64,000 nucleotides of DNA. Origin: Ustulina deusta. Taxonomy: Eukaryota > Ascomycota > Sordariomycetes > Xylariales > Xylariaceae. The stretch covers positions 186,001 through 250,000 of the forward strand of contig JAJNNX010000053.1 in NCBI GenBank assembly GCA_023159155.1, written 5' to 3'. Each line of letters begins with the position of its first letter. Position 1 is the first letter of the stretch. Positions 1-12,128 of this stretch are shown here, piece after piece. Under the pieces are notes generated by a model, which did not search any database, was not told the DNA's origin, and was given only the letters and a program-made list of their open reading frames with translations. Made by a program: the position numbers and the translations under genes.

Positions 1-1849
1 GGCGAGCGAACTATACAAGACAAGGCGATGCGATGCGATGCGACACAGCACAGCACAACACGATGCAATCGAACCGTCCAAAATGTGTTTGCTCACCTTT
101 GTTTTCTTCGTCTTGTCCTTGGGGGACGCGTACCTGGGAAGGCCGTCCGAACTGCTTGCACAGTCTTGGAAAAGATTAGTAAAAAGCGAAGGCCTCAGCG
201 TTCAGCGAAACGTACGAGCCTTTGATTGCAGCTTGATTGAACGACACTTTCCCCTGTAGAGGAAAAGCCCAAAGTCTGCTCAGGTGTCAGATGTCGAGCC
301 TTTCCCTTTTCTTATCGGGTTTGGGTTTGGATGATTGATCAGGAAAGGTGAATGCGGGATGGTTGAAAAGAGGATAGCGAGGTGGTAATTAAGGTAGCAC
401 CACGGGCTTTTTGGGCTTTTTCTTGTGACGCACATTAAAACTTGCCAGACAGCTGTAAAGCCCGCTAGGAAGCTACGCAGTACTGGCGGGGGACAGTGGA
501 TGCCAGTGCCGGAGGGGTGGATGCATGGGTGGATGCATGGAGACGGAGGTCACCCTGGCCACAGTTCCTCGCACCGTGCAAAGGGACACGGCTACGGTGA
601 GTCTGGAAAAGAGGTGGCAGGAATCAGGATGAAGGAACTTGCGGAATGGATGAGTGCAAAGAGTGCAAGTCGGTAGGTACACTACCCTCGGCACCCGAGG
701 AAATTGAATGCACTAAATAGAGACCTATGTACCTACCTAGGTAGTCCACTCGTAATATACATACCACTGTACACTACAAAGAGAACGAACCACCCCAAAT
801 TAAGGTAGGTTGTAGTGTATACCTAGGTAGTGTACTACATGCTTAGTAGTAACCAAACACGCTGGGCTGTGGGTAGAAACTGTGGGCGCTCACCTGTCCC
901 AGTCCTCATGCGCAGAAGGGAACACCGCACGCCATTGACTGTAGCCAATCAGTAATACCTAAGTATTCATCGTAGTAGCCTACACTAGTAGATGCGTCAA
1001 CTACTGCAGAAGCTAATCACTAGCAATGCTACTCTAATTCAGTACACTAGTGGTGATGAATGATTTGCTACCTACCTACCTACCATCAAAACAAGATTGA
1101 CGAGCTCTTTCCACAATCTTAGTCCCATTCTTGAACACTGTGTGCATCTGGCCAACCTAGAAGTATGTTTACACTAGTACACCACGCTACACTACTGGAC
1201 CGTACCGAACCCATGTACCTTCCGCTAGAAAGGCAAAAGAAATACACTATGTATGGAGTCGCCGTTTAGTGACCGGGATAGTCGTTTTTAGTCAACCAGG
1301 ACATCCTACACTATTATTCAACAGGTAGTTGAGTAGGCTGAATAATTCTGTTGATTACATACTTGGGCCACGCCCTGTCGTGTCAGGTTGTTTTTTATCA
1401 GCAAAGCCCCTAGGGAGGTGGTACATACTTCAAGTTGCTTTCACAACGGACGAAGGAGTGGGAAAAGCCTTGTTGGAACTCTGCAAGTTCTTGTGAATTT
1501 GTTGAGACATCGCTCTCTCTTGTGTACAATTGGGTCTGCAATGGGGTGGTGGTGGAAGCGCCCCAGAAGAACTGGATTTCTGGCCACTCAGGTCCCAAAA
1601 CTAAGCTGTTAGGTGCCCAATCAAGGCAAGACACATTGTCTGGGATTCAAGTCTAGCACACATTCTTAAGAATTTGAGTTGGCCTGACAAATCGTGCCGA
1701 AGTATAGATACTTTATACACTGTATGATCCGCTACTGTCGGCCAGCTGTCAGTGTCAATCCCCCCCCTCCCCCCAGCTGCAAAGATAAAGGTGCAAGGCT
1801 GACGACCTCAAAGCAGGTACATAGCCTAGCTAGGTAAAGATACTTTATT

Positions 1850-2400
1850 TAAGCTTTCTGATGTTCCCCCTAAAAAGAAAAAATCACGGGAAGAGTAAAT
1901 ATTTAACATTACTTATTAAACATGGTAGTTAATCATAATACCTAGCATGGTTAAAGCTGATCTTTTTAATCGAGGTAATAAAAGGTTTACTTGAACCCGG
2001 GGTTGCCTAAGTGTGATTAATATAAGACTTTGCACATATATAACAAAGGTGAAGTTAGAATTACGGCATGGTTAAGGTGTTAGAATCAGCATCTCTATCT
2101 AATTTAACAACTGTTTCTCACCCTTTAAGTATTGGTCCTTGGGCTTGCTTCAATTATTGATGAGCTGCTATAATAACAGATGCATGATTTGTCTAGATAA
2201 CAATTCAATTATTTCTATACCACCAACTTGTTATAACGCAGCAGCAAGACGGCCTGCTAAAAATATCTTGATAAACTTGAGACCTTTTAGCTCTATAACA
2301 ACTAGGGTGCATGGTCGGCAGGTTCAAGCGGCTGTAATAAACCCTTATTCTGAAAAGTGATGGATCATAATGCCACTCTTAAGCACAACATCTGCAATGT
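1850..2400. repeat. A+T-rich island, possible degraded transposon relic
   Basis: This stretch is clearly richer in A+T than its neighbours. The minus strand shows a quasi-open frame of about 70 codons broken mainly by TAA/TAG, as expected if CAA/CAG codons were mutated by RIP. I do not recognise the encoded family. It could equally be ordinary A+T-rich intergenic DNA. Confidence 0.3.
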
Positions 2401-5400
2401 GCGGGGGCGGGGCAGTTGCTTCGGTGAAGTGTAGGCACTTATAGGTCCTACGGCCTTGTAGGCTCCGATGCCTCGGACCACAATGTCTTGAGATTTTAGA
2501 CTACCTAGTACGAAGGGCAGTACGAAGGGTCCATTACTCCATGCCTCTACTGTACGGAGTACACTATTATGGAGACAATACAGTGTAGTGCAATCTAGGT
2601 ATATGACAATGGCTACAAATGCTGGCGCTGACCTCGAGGGCTGTATGTAATATACTACTCAGTACCTATAGTACACTAGGTAGTGTAGGTCTGGAGGTAT
2701 GCATGCATGTATGTAAGGACGCCTGATTGCGGATTTGGAATGAGCCAAGATATGACTTTTAGCGCTGACGAATGCTTGGCTTCTTTTTTCGCTGGGCAGT
2801 AAAGAAAGAAAATACTATGTATACTATATACAACACTACATACAATATATACATACGCATAGTTATGGGTATATACAATGTAAAAAAGACTAGATATACC
2901 AGAAGATGCACTGTATAGTATCTAGTATATCTGTTGACAACATCTCTTCTTTATGCCTTTTGACCAGGTACCTATGTATAGGCTTCCATGGCACCATTTA
3001 TAATAGCAGTGACAAAGCTGCCAGCTGGCAAAGCGCGATTTATCAGCACAATATACTGTGCCAAGCTACTTGCTTATACTAGTGCAGTGAGTTCATGCTT
3101 GTCACAGTAATCCACCCCACACAGTACAGTATACACGAGACCTGGAACTTGGCTTCATCAACCCACCACGCCTGCGACATGGGGGGTGCGGCAGGGGGCG
3201 GATGCGCTAGGTAATATTTGTCCGTCCAATCATATTGAAGTTGGTCGACTCTTTGGGAGTGTATCCAGATTGGGACTTTCAAGGACGGTTTTCTCCAGCA
3301 ATCGTATCTGATGAGTGCACACAAGTTGAAGCAGTACTCGAACCCCCAAGTAGGATAGATACCCAGAGGGTGTTCTCGGGCCAGTCCACATAATTTGTGC
3401 GGTTCTTCGTTACTCTTACTCTCCTTGAGAGTATCGGGGCAAAGAGGGTAGTAGAGAGGGCAGAGGAAATAAGACGGGCTATTTTCGATGTCTTCTGTGG
3501 CTCTGATTACACTAACATGACTGGCCCTTTCGAATGAACATGGATGCATACTTAATTCTCACCGACCAAACGCCGTGCTTCTCTTATCCCTTTGAGTAGG
3601 GGCCACTACAGTATGGTAATAGCAGAGTACCGGTTACAAGATATTGGAGAGGTATCATGCAGTAGCGATAGAGATTTTGCCTCAGATCGGTTAGGGCATC
3701 GCGAAACGAAACGCGCCTTGTGGACCGTTCGGCGGTCCAAGTGGTTCTGTTCTCTCTCTGTAGGTATGTAGCGCGCACATGAAACCCGTACATTACCAAG
3801 GCCCAAATGTTGTGTACTGTAAAATCGTGTGGTGGGTGGTTGAGCCAGTGCCGTGTAAGAATTTCCTGCAATGTATACGTACATTATACATCTGGATAGG
3901 TCTACGCGGCGATTGGCAGATATCAAAACCTTGTTGGGCAAGAGCAGTAGTGGAAGTGTGTGAACCAAGCCTATTGCTACACCTCGCACACCTTGAACAA
4001 CCTTGGAGGCCAGGGTCTTAATATTGAAGAGGTTGGACGCGTCGAGGGCGGCACAGGATGATCCCCTCATGCAACAAGACCTCGGGAGTGTCAATGCGGA
4101 ACAAGGGAATGCTGTCACCTGCATCATGTACACTACACGACACCACACTACACTAGGTACAGTGGAGGCGACATTGGGGGGCTATTCCCTGCACTTTGAT
4201 GACTGTTCCTACCGTGAAGAGGGGTGTTCCCAACCCGTCCTACATCCTGGAGAAGCATGAGTATCTTGTCTGCAGCACAAAGTACCGACTTTGGAGTTGG
4301 ATTCTTTCTACCTAGAAATGCTCATTAACTGGTGTTTATCGGCCCAAGTTGGCAGACGTGCGTGCGAGAAGATACTTTGGGGTTTCGCGGTGAAACAACC
4401 TTCGCAAACAAAACGATAGGAATGAAAAATAGGGCCGACCCCTATTTCTTGCTTCCGCGTGCCAGGCCAACGACCATCAAGCGCTACTGTAGCGTAGATG
4501 TACAGTGCTGTAGGTAGTCTCATGCGACATTCAATAATACACTACCTCCAGTATTGGAGGGTGTCGAAGAGATTCGAGAATGCGGTTGATCCTATCCCTG
4601 GGAGGCAAAGCGCCGAATGTTTCCCCAGGATTTATCGGTTAAAGAAACTTGCCAGCATTGGTTTGGCGCAGGCGGCAGATTGACAGACAGCCAATGTTTC
4701 GTTCCAGCACGGCGGATTGTCCAACCAACCAAGAACCCAAGAAGGGCTGAAGAATGATTTGCACGCTCTACCGAGGTTAGCATAGTTCAGCTGCATCCAT
4801 CGCTTCACGTAGAAATTACGACTAACACTGCGCCCTGTCTGCAAGCTTGAGAAGGATCGTTGAGACAGGGCAGGAGTTCTGAGCCCCCAAACATCTTCAG
4901 CGAACGATCATTGCTACTGGATAATCACGCTGCATGGTTTTCGGTCATCACATTCTGGAAACTGGCGGTGTGGCCTTTGCCGCCCTAACGCGAGTACTAT
5001 ACGGCAACCTTGATGCTAGTACACTACGTAGAACTAACTATACGGTTGTTCCCATAGTCCAAGTAGGTCGCCAAGTAGGTAGACAGACGGATTACACTCG
5101 ACACCCATTACCCATTGGTGTACGCGACGGCCGCCTGACCGTCGTACCCGTCACTAAGTTATCTCCACATAAAAATACGGACGGACCAGGTACTAGTCAG
5201 CACATTGTATGGGAAACACCAGCACTTGTGTCGCGTAGAGAGTATATCGTAGGTATACGCCGCGCGATCACGGGAAGCAAACTAGATTCGCGGGAACTCC
5301 TGCGGCACCTCGGATGCCGCCAGGGCCTGTAGTGTACCACTCTCCGTGCAAGCCGTTGGAATGCGCCCACCAATCAATTGTGCTACGGCAACAAAATGGT

Positions 5401-7009
5401 GACCGTGGTTGACAATGCTAGTAGATTGCCTCTCGAGGCTCTTGGACATGCGACCAACCATGCGCATCACGGTCCTAGTAATGCAGCCAGAGACAGTGTA
5501 TACCCAGCACCCAGCATCGACAAACCCACGGCCTCGGAACGTGACTTCAGAAAGTGGTTTGCCGTAATATGATTCTCGCCCGGTTGGCCCATGTCCGATC
5601 CCGCCCCGGTCACCATTCCAATCTCCGCGCTGTGTTACGCAATCTCCCATCTGTTTCTGTGCAGAAGACAGAAGACACAATTCCGCTCTGAGAGAACATC
5701 CGTCGGCTCGCGGGTGGCTTGCTTCCGCGGCACATAGTGTAGGTACTCATTGAAACAAGCAAGATGGACTGGGTGATGGTCCGTATACCCACAACTAGGA
5801 ATAGCTCACTGACTGTATTTCTATCGAGTACTAATATCCTCTGTCCGCTGCAGGTACCCCTTTCAGAACCCCCTCTATCATGAGCTGTGCACCTGGCATA
5901 GGTACCATCGCTTGGATCCCTATCGCCGTGAGCTTCCGTGTCCCGAAAATGGGTATTTGAATGGTGCTTCGAACTCAATATAATACCCCTGGGGGGCTTT
6001 TCCTACTACTATCTTAATCTTGAAGCTCCCTGCGTCAGATCCAAGATTCCTGTGCTTTGACGGTAGAGAGACTAATGCGTAGGTAGGTATCAGACTCTAC
6101 CGGTGTGTAGTGTATAACGAAATCAAGCCATTTGTCTGACGATAACTCGTATCGTTTCCAGCAAAGCCCGCTTGTACACCTCAATAGATAGATAGTTCAA
6201 AGAAGGGCAGCATTAATCAGACTTCAGTGTTGAACACGGAAAGATCTCTACATTAGATCGTCGCGTTCGGCACAGCGCCTTTGGCAAACCACATGAGTCG
6301 CTACCTCGAGAAAGCAAGGACTTATATACTAAACATCATTCTGGAGTCGCATGAAGGTGGCGACAGCATCCACTTACCTAACTTCCCATTTTTGAAGTTG
6401 TGTTCTAACAAACAAAGCTACTATTCGAGTTTTGCTCTGTTTTTTTGTCAACGGATGTACGGCGATTTGCAAAACTACCTCTGGGTATATCGGCATGTAG
6501 TTTTTTTCATATCTCGTCTTACCGGTATTATTATAATGCACATGATTTCCCGTTTCGTGCAGCCATTAGGTAGGAGATTTCATTGGTTGACCAAACGCTC
6601 AACCCTGCGGTGCATAGCCCGATAAACTTACGTGTGCGAGTGGTTGCAGATGCACTACACTAGATACTACCTACCGTGACTGGTACGCGTAGGGACCCTG
6701 GCCGACTAGCATGCTATCGTCGCATCTACCCGTAATTTTGCCTCAGAATGGGCGGCGGCTCCCCCTGATCAGCACCACTTTGAAACCACAACTGTCTTGA
6801 GTTGCGCATCATGGTCCCTCCAGTCAAGCCATGCTGAGAGCGCATCGTGCTAGAATCGCATCAAGGTGGATGCACCCATACGCTTGTTTGAAGCATGTTT
6901 CTGGGACGCCGGGCAATCAGGCCATCCTGTAAAAATAGCAGCACGAAATAGGTAGAATACAGGCCAACAAGAGAGAGCTGTGGAGCGTCGTGGTGTTTCG
7001 ACCTTGCCC

Positions 7010-7230
7010 AGCGTCTGCGTCCTCGAGTGTATCATTTCCCGTCTCATCCCCTGCTTTGCCTTCTCTGCCACCGTCGCTTTTTTTGCCTTATTCACTTCTC
7101 TTCTCTTCCACCCATTTTTGGCTTTTCAGTCGGGGCTGCTGTTCTTGTCGCCGTTCCTTTTGTCGATTCACTCTCGACGCTTACGTTCTTTCTGTCGCTG
7201 GCTCGCCATTGGAATTTTTATTCTATCTCG
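7010..7230 (+). promoter_or_regulatory. Pyrimidine-rich promoter/5' leader of the tetraspanin gene
   Basis: The plus strand is dominated by C and T runs (TTCTCT, CTTTTT, CGTTCC) for about 200 bases and ends about 230 bases before the start codon at 7464. CT-rich tracts around the transcription start are common in filamentous ascomycete promoters. Three overlapping open frames here are by-products of the skewed composition. The exact transcription start is not visible. Confidence 0.4.
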
Positions 7231-7463
7231 CTTCTCATAAATACCGATAATCAACGGGAACATTCGACTTGTAAAGGACGCCGGTCGTCGCATTTTCTTT
7301 AATCGCCATATATCGACAGAAGTAAGAAGGGGACATAGGAGGAAATACAGGCTCGACCCGAGGACGATTCGAGAAGAAGCAGAAAAGAGGTGGACATTGA
7401 GGTTGCCGTACTGCAGATCTGAATTAAAGACAAGATTTTATTGTCTCCCGGGGTGTAATCAAG

Positions 7464-8273
7464 ATGGTCAACAAAGTGCTCGCGGCCTTTATAGGCATCG
7501 ATGTCATCTTCGCGGTGACCGGTGCCCTGATCGTGGGTTTCTCCGTCATCGTCCAGAATACATGCTTCGACCCTCCGACCGGCGGCACCGAGGCAGCCCG
7601 CGATCTGCTGTACCAGCAATTTCCCCTCTCAGGTGAGCAAGGAGATTCGGATATGAAGTGAGAGAGAAGCCTCCAAGAAGCTTACAATTTCCTTCTTCGC
7701 AGCTGGGATCGGCAATGGAATCTTCACATTCATTGCCTTCGCCGCCACCCTCCCGGCGCTGGCGACCAATAGTCGCAGCTGGTTGAAGATCGCCATCTTC
7801 TTGATTGTCGTCGATGCTCTTTTCACGCTGACCATCGGTCTCGACTTGTGGATTCTCACGTTGCGTATCAAAGAAACCTTTGCCACCATATGGTCGGCGC
7901 AGCTTCCGGCGGTCCAGAGCTTGATGCAGGATTCCGTAAGTAAAAGCCATCAATACAGCTTTCGATGCCCGAAGACAAGTTCTGATAACGCCATTAGTTC
8001 AGTTGCTGCGGCTACTTCAATAGCACTTCGCCAGCCTTCCAAATGGACTCCACTTGTCCCAGCCCAGCTACCGCAGCATTGATGACAGGTTGCGCGACGC
8101 CCATAACTCGGTTCAGCAACACATGGGTTGACAATCTCTTCACGGCCTTATTTGGTGTTGTTGGTGTGGACGCAGTGCTCGTCGTTGCAGCCCTTTGCCT
8201 GCTGAAGGAAAGAAAAGAGATGGAACGCTACCGGCATATTGATGAGAAGACTGGTGCTCGAGGCACATTTTAG
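7464..8273 (+). CDS. PLS1: PLS1-like tetraspanin, 225 residues, three exons
   Basis: Exons 7464-7632, 7703-7935 and 7998-8273 join in frame; both introns (70 and 62 nt) have GT..AG ends. The product has four hydrophobic segments (about residues 8-30, 59-77, 84-108, 181-203). A large loop lies between segments 3 and 4 and carries the tetraspanin CCG signature (C137-C138-G139) plus C154 and C166, and a possible N-glycosylation site at N142. The tail is charged (KERKEMERYRHIDEK). From family knowledge, fungal tetraspanins organise plasma-membrane complexes, and PLS1 is needed for appressorium-mediated host penetration and related polarity events. The 225-residue length equals that reported for Magnaporthe PLS1. 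The assignment to PLS1 rather than another fungal tetraspanin rests on length and general resemblance. The start is the first ATG, directly before the first membrane segment. Confidence 0.85.
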
Positions 8274-9794
8274 ACGATTCGATCCTCAATTCTGGTCCTT
8301 CTGCACCATTTCTACACAGATACGCGTCGGCTATCATGTATTCATTCTAACAATCGCCAACTTGTTGCTCGGGTGTCGTATTTCTCGCATCAAGTCTACA
8401 ATGATAGGGGGTTTGGATTAAAAAAGAAGATGCTCGCTTGCTCCTGGTTTGTTTACACCCAATCAGTTAGTTACTCACCTATCAATGAGCCTTTGATATC
8501 CCTCGTTTATTTGATTTCGGCGCTTTATTGGATTTAACTCGTTATTACAGAGCCTCATTTTCGCATGTATAGGTTACTTAGATGCAGACTATAGAATGCT
8601 GGGAATATTTGGTGTGTACTTACAAATACAGAAGACCTACATGTAGTCTGCCCCAAGCGGAATATGTTTTACTAGAACAATCTCATATGACGGCGAGTGT
8701 GTTAAACACATACATTTCCTCCCGAGCTCAGGGGAACTTTCTCACTTGCATGACGCATATCATATTCTCCGATCGTTTGAGGACGACGAAACGGACTCAG
8801 TAATAGAGCGAGTGGATAACCTGCCAGTAAGCCTCAAGCATTTCGCCGAGATATATCGGCCTGGAAATCAGCCATCCAGCGGAGAAACCATAGGATGGAC
8901 ATAATGAACAATGTATCATTCGATGTGTGCTATTCCAAGGAGATTATTCACGTAGTGGCTTGGACTCAGCACTAGTCGACTGCCACCATTTCAGGTTTCA
9001 AAATATCTGGCAAAAGGAAGTGAGGGTGTCCACAAAGCTAGTATCACTATATCACTATAGGCGGTTGAAACTAGTTTCATTCATTGGGAACACATTTGTA
9101 TTGGAAGAAGTGACCATCCGTCGGATCAAAAGCACCCGCGAGCCAGGGCCTCCCAGAATTGAGTGACGCTGTTCGTAAAGTTGACCGCGAGGTTGTACGA
9201 TATCAACAGGACGGCCAGCTGAAGAAAAACCACCGAACTATGTTCTAAATGGTATTAGTGCTCCCCATGTCTCGGAAACTAATGGGTGAGCAAGGTAGAA
9301 GTCATCGAGAAAAATCTGAAACCCAACTGCCTTTCTCCTGCACCTCACATTCTAAGGAACAGATAAAAGGATGCAGAGTCACCAAATATGATACAAACTG
9401 AACGGTGTGTTATCAAGTATGGGGAAACCACTTGAAAAGACCCAAATCCTCATGACATCGTAATATTCGTGAAATCGGTAACATTCTGGTCTCCTCCTCA
9501 TATATGAACTTTTCCCAATGTGCTTTTTGTTATTTTCTTGGTCGGATAGAAGAAGGAATGGATCGCGAAGTATCCAATCCGGCTCTCAAGACGGATCACC
9601 AGAAAGTTGGGGGGCTAGCGACGGCCAGAGAGCTCGAAGGCGGATGAGGAGAATGAGAAAAGAAACCCTCGTCTTCCCAGCTCGCAGGCGCTTCCAGCAG
9701 AAACGACTAATCATCTCCGACGAGAACCGAGATCGATCGGAGTCGAGGCCGGGGGTCGCCTGGCGGAGAAGACACGTCGCCTCGCGGCGGGCGA
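8274..9794. other. Intergenic, no gene seen
   Basis: This holds the 3' flank of the tetraspanin gene, then about 1.2 kb with only short open frames in all readings. I recognise no repeats, RNA genes or conserved motifs. The last 300 bases are more GC-rich and purine-rich and lead into the TATA box at 9795. Confidence 0.5.
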
Positions 9795-9802
9795 TATAAA
9801 AG
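9795..9802 (+). promoter_or_regulatory. TATA box (TATAAAAG)
   Basis: A canonical TATAAAAG lies in otherwise GC-rich DNA, about 150 bases before the first ATG of the transcript-like stretch at 9944. The sequence that follows (CGCACTTCGCACAACAG, then CTCTAGCATCTTCCACAGC) looks like a fungal 5' leader. It suggests that something is transcribed rightward from about 9830. Confidence 0.4.
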
Positions 9803-9943
9803 AGTTCAAGGCCGGGACATTGTCGCACTTCGCACAACAGAGCGACATTCTCTAGCATCTTCCACAGCTATCCTTCGAGAGCGTGGTAGCGCATCGATCG
9901 AAAAAAACAAAAGTAGGAGGAAGAAAAAGGGATCGTGTTGCGG

Positions 9944-10510
9944 ATGGCAAAGCAACATCCTCAGGCCGAACAGCTACAATAAAGCCCAGTCGCGCGAGGT
10001 TCGCGTCAATTCATCGACACTAGCAAACGCGCACACAGAACGCTCTGTTTCCGAGATCTCTACCGTCTCGCCCGGAGGCGTCGGGACGCGGAAGCTTGCA
10101 CGTGCGGCGGAAAGATAAGGGGTGCCGCCGTAGGAAGGGAGCGCTTCGTCGAGATCAGATTATGTCGATCGAGTGTCGCTAAGCTACATTCGGAGTTGGA
10201 GCGACGTGAAACAGTGCTCAAGACCACCGAGGCGATCGAGCGGGATTTCGTCGCTTCAAGAGTTGACACGGAACGGAGCGTGGGAGGCTAGGCTCCGTTG
10301 GATGTTCGGATACGGCTTGAAGCATCCCTCGAGGTCAATCGATCGGTCGACAAGTGCATCAACACAACGCTCCAGCGGCCAAGGTCGGAGCAGGTTCGAG
10401 ACGGCCAGACCACAAAGCGATCCAGCGTCAACCGAAACGGCTCACGACTCAGGGGGCCGGTTATCCGCGGCCCGAACGGGGTGCTCTGGGGATGCCGTCT
10501 TGGGTCATGA
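9944..10510 (+). pseudogene. Transcript-like stretch; possible broken reading frame
   Basis: Reading from the first ATG after the TATA box, one frame runs 189 codons to a TGA at 10508-10510, with two internal stops: TAA at codon 13 and a TAG just after the residues DTERSVGG. Part of the frame looks like a charged helix (LHSELERRETVLKTTEAIER). No intron removes the stops convincingly. In DNA this GC-rich, few stops are expected by chance, so the frame may be meaningless; a 126-codon open frame overlaps in another register. I recognise no family. Alternatives are a long non-coding RNA, an unrecognised spliced gene, or plain intergenic DNA. Confidence 0.2.
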
Positions 10511-11834
10511 AGAGGAGCGAGGCGAAGTGGGCGCTCAATCGCTCAACTCTTGATCCCATCGTGGAGGCTATCCGTCTGCCACGATGGGAGCCAACCGCCT
10601 GCCCGACCTCGGGCACAAGAGAAGGAGATGGGGTTTGCGGTCAACTGCCTCGGCGAGCATACTGAGGGGAAGAGTGGAAGAGTGTCGTTCGGGGAACGAA
10701 AAGGGCCACCTAGGCTAAATATGACGGCTGGTTCGAGCATGTGCGTACGTCAAGCTGGACAGGGGTGGTTACTTCTCTAGTGTCAAGTGGCGACCGACCT
10801 CATACGTCATATCATTCAAGTTCCCGATAAGAATAGGTCAATCAGGTTTCGAAGCACTCCCCACCCACCATTACGTCTTTCAAGCCACATCAGCATACTA
10901 CCTCGACTAGGTAGTATGATATTGCTGTCTGTCTCAATTACCAGCCTACCTACATGTCGCAGTTGTACCGTTTCTGCAGCGGATGTGTCCATTAGTGCAG
11001 ACATGGAAAAAGAAAAAAAGGCATGTCAGATGTTCTGGATCGCGATTTGGGCCCCCATGCCCACCCCGGTCAACCGTTCGGAGGCTAATGCCGTGTCGCC
11101 CTAGACTATGAGTAGGTAGGTAGGTAAGTAAACCGAGCAAAGTGTATGACGTCGATCCATGAACAAACGCCTCCGCATCGATGAGCGCGTCACAGCAGTG
11201 CCTTTTCATATGGCAGCTGTTGTCGTATCCTATCCTACCAGTACTGTAGTCATCATTGGTACTTCATCAAATGCGTGACAAGGGCTTACAGACTCGCGTC
11301 TTCCCAATCGGGCAGACACCTCGATCTATGACCTAATTGCCCCACGACTTGAGCTCTCGCCGTGTAGGAACCTACCTCACTTGGCTTGGCTGTGCTGAGT
11401 TTAGACCCTCCGTATATTATCGTATGCCGGAGAACTTTCCATTCGCATCCGGGCTGGTATGTGCATCTTGCCTTTTTTCGACTCACTGTTTCTCGAGCAC
11501 ATGTCATGCGTCATGATCGTGGTCTCCTCTGATACGCCGCTTGCCTTGCCCGTTTCGGGACCACAACAAGCGCGTCGAAGGTTGACACCTGGAGGTTCGA
11601 TGGTTTGATTGGCATGGATACGTCAGAGCTATTTCTATGTATATTTAAGGTTGGAAGGACTCGCCTCTTAGCTTTGTTCCTCACATAGTTTCCACCATAT
11701 CACCTACAAACCACAAACGTCCACCAACACACACCACCTATCCTATAGCGCGAAGGCTATCTATCAAAACCAACTATATCCACTGTATAAGCTACACACT
11801 ATAACCAACCGTTCCTCGAACCAAGCTTTTGAAA
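10511..11834. other. Intergenic, promoter side of the small membrane-protein gene
   Basis: I see no supported gene. Short CCTAGG/TAGGTAGG motifs recur (about 10900-10915 and 11109-11130). The last 200 bases form the probable promoter and leader of the small gene at 11835: a TATATTTAA box, then an A/C-rich leader (CACCATATCACC, CAAACCACAAACG) typical of well-transcribed fungal genes. Confidence 0.5.
11640..11648 (+). promoter_or_regulatory. TATA-like box (TATATTTAA)
   Basis: The element lies 187 bases upstream of the start codon at 11835 and is followed by a C/A-rich, G-poor leader of about 130 bases. This layout is typical of strongly expressed or inducible genes in filamentous fungi. Assignment to the downstream small gene is by position. 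Confidence 0.4.
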
Positions 11835-12128
11835 ATGGGTGCCGTGGTCAGCTGTGTAAGTTCTTGTTCCGCCCCGCAGAAGTCTAACCTTCGCCACTAA
11901 CACAGTCGGTATGACCAGATCGAAAGCATCTTCCGCACAATCGGCAGCGTATTAATGGCGATTGTCAACGGTGTTGGCAGCATCCTACAGGCCATCATCA
12001 GCGGCATCGTCTCCTTCTTCGACATCATCATTACCTTCCTGACCTGTGGCTACTGCGGCCGTCGTCGGCGCATGGGCGGCACTACTCGGGGCAGACGTCA
12101 CCATAATGCCATGACAAGCCGCATTTAA
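11835..12128 (+). CDS. Small putatively lipid-anchored protein, 76 residues
   Basis: Exon 1 (11835-11855) encodes MGAVVSC; a 63-nt intron (11856-11918, GTAAGT..CAG) precedes exon 2 (11919-12128). The product starts Met-Gly with a Cys at position 7, a pattern that suits N-myristoylation of Gly2 followed by palmitoylation of Cys7. Residues 8-55 form a Gly/Ile/Val-rich hydrophobic or amphipathic stretch (about IESIF to IIITF). A short cysteine motif (LTCGYCG) and a strongly basic tail (RRRRMGG..RGRRHH) follow. I infer a peripheral membrane or membrane-inserted protein with a cytosolic basic end. I recall similar small unnamed proteins in other Sordariomycetes but no function. The TATA box and leader support a real, well-expressed gene. 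The reading frame across the intron is unambiguous. Confidence 0.7.

Larger units (their letters stand above)
1..7463. other. Gene-poor intergenic region upstream of the tetraspanin gene
   Basis: I see no supportable protein-coding gene here. Open frames up to 180 codons exist on both strands, but they overlap each other, lack recognisable domains and have no plausible splice structure. The stretch holds many short dispersed motifs: TACACTAC/GTAGTGTA, CTACCTACCTAGGTAG-like strings and one TACGGAGTA near 2553. It also has an A+T-rich relic (about 1850-2400) and a pyrimidine-rich strand (about 7010-7230) just before the tetraspanin gene. Long non-coding or unusual small genes cannot be excluded. 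Confidence 0.6.

Noticed and set aside
3325..3350. tRNA T-loop-like GGGGGTTCGAGTA on the minus strand
   Set aside because: The flanking bases cannot form a T stem and no other tRNA arms are present.
3079..3549. 156-codon minus-strand open frame in the gene desert
   Set aside because: No domain, no signal or membrane pattern, many Cys/Trp/His typical of random translation, and no promoter or splice context.
3606..4148. 180-codon minus-strand open frame overlapping others
   Set aside because: It overlaps frames in three other registers and its composition looks random (many Cys, Arg, Ser, Tyr).
4934..5978. Set of 122-132-codon frames on both strands
   Set aside because: They overlap one another on opposite strands with no recognisable features; at most one could be real and nothing favours any.
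6281..6625. 114-codon plus-strand frame
   Set aside because: Aromatic-rich, no homology recognised, isolated, and no gene structure around it.
6980..7302. Three overlapping hydrophobic frames before the tetraspanin gene
   Set aside because: They arise from the pyrimidine-rich leader, which encodes Ser/Leu/Phe in all frames.
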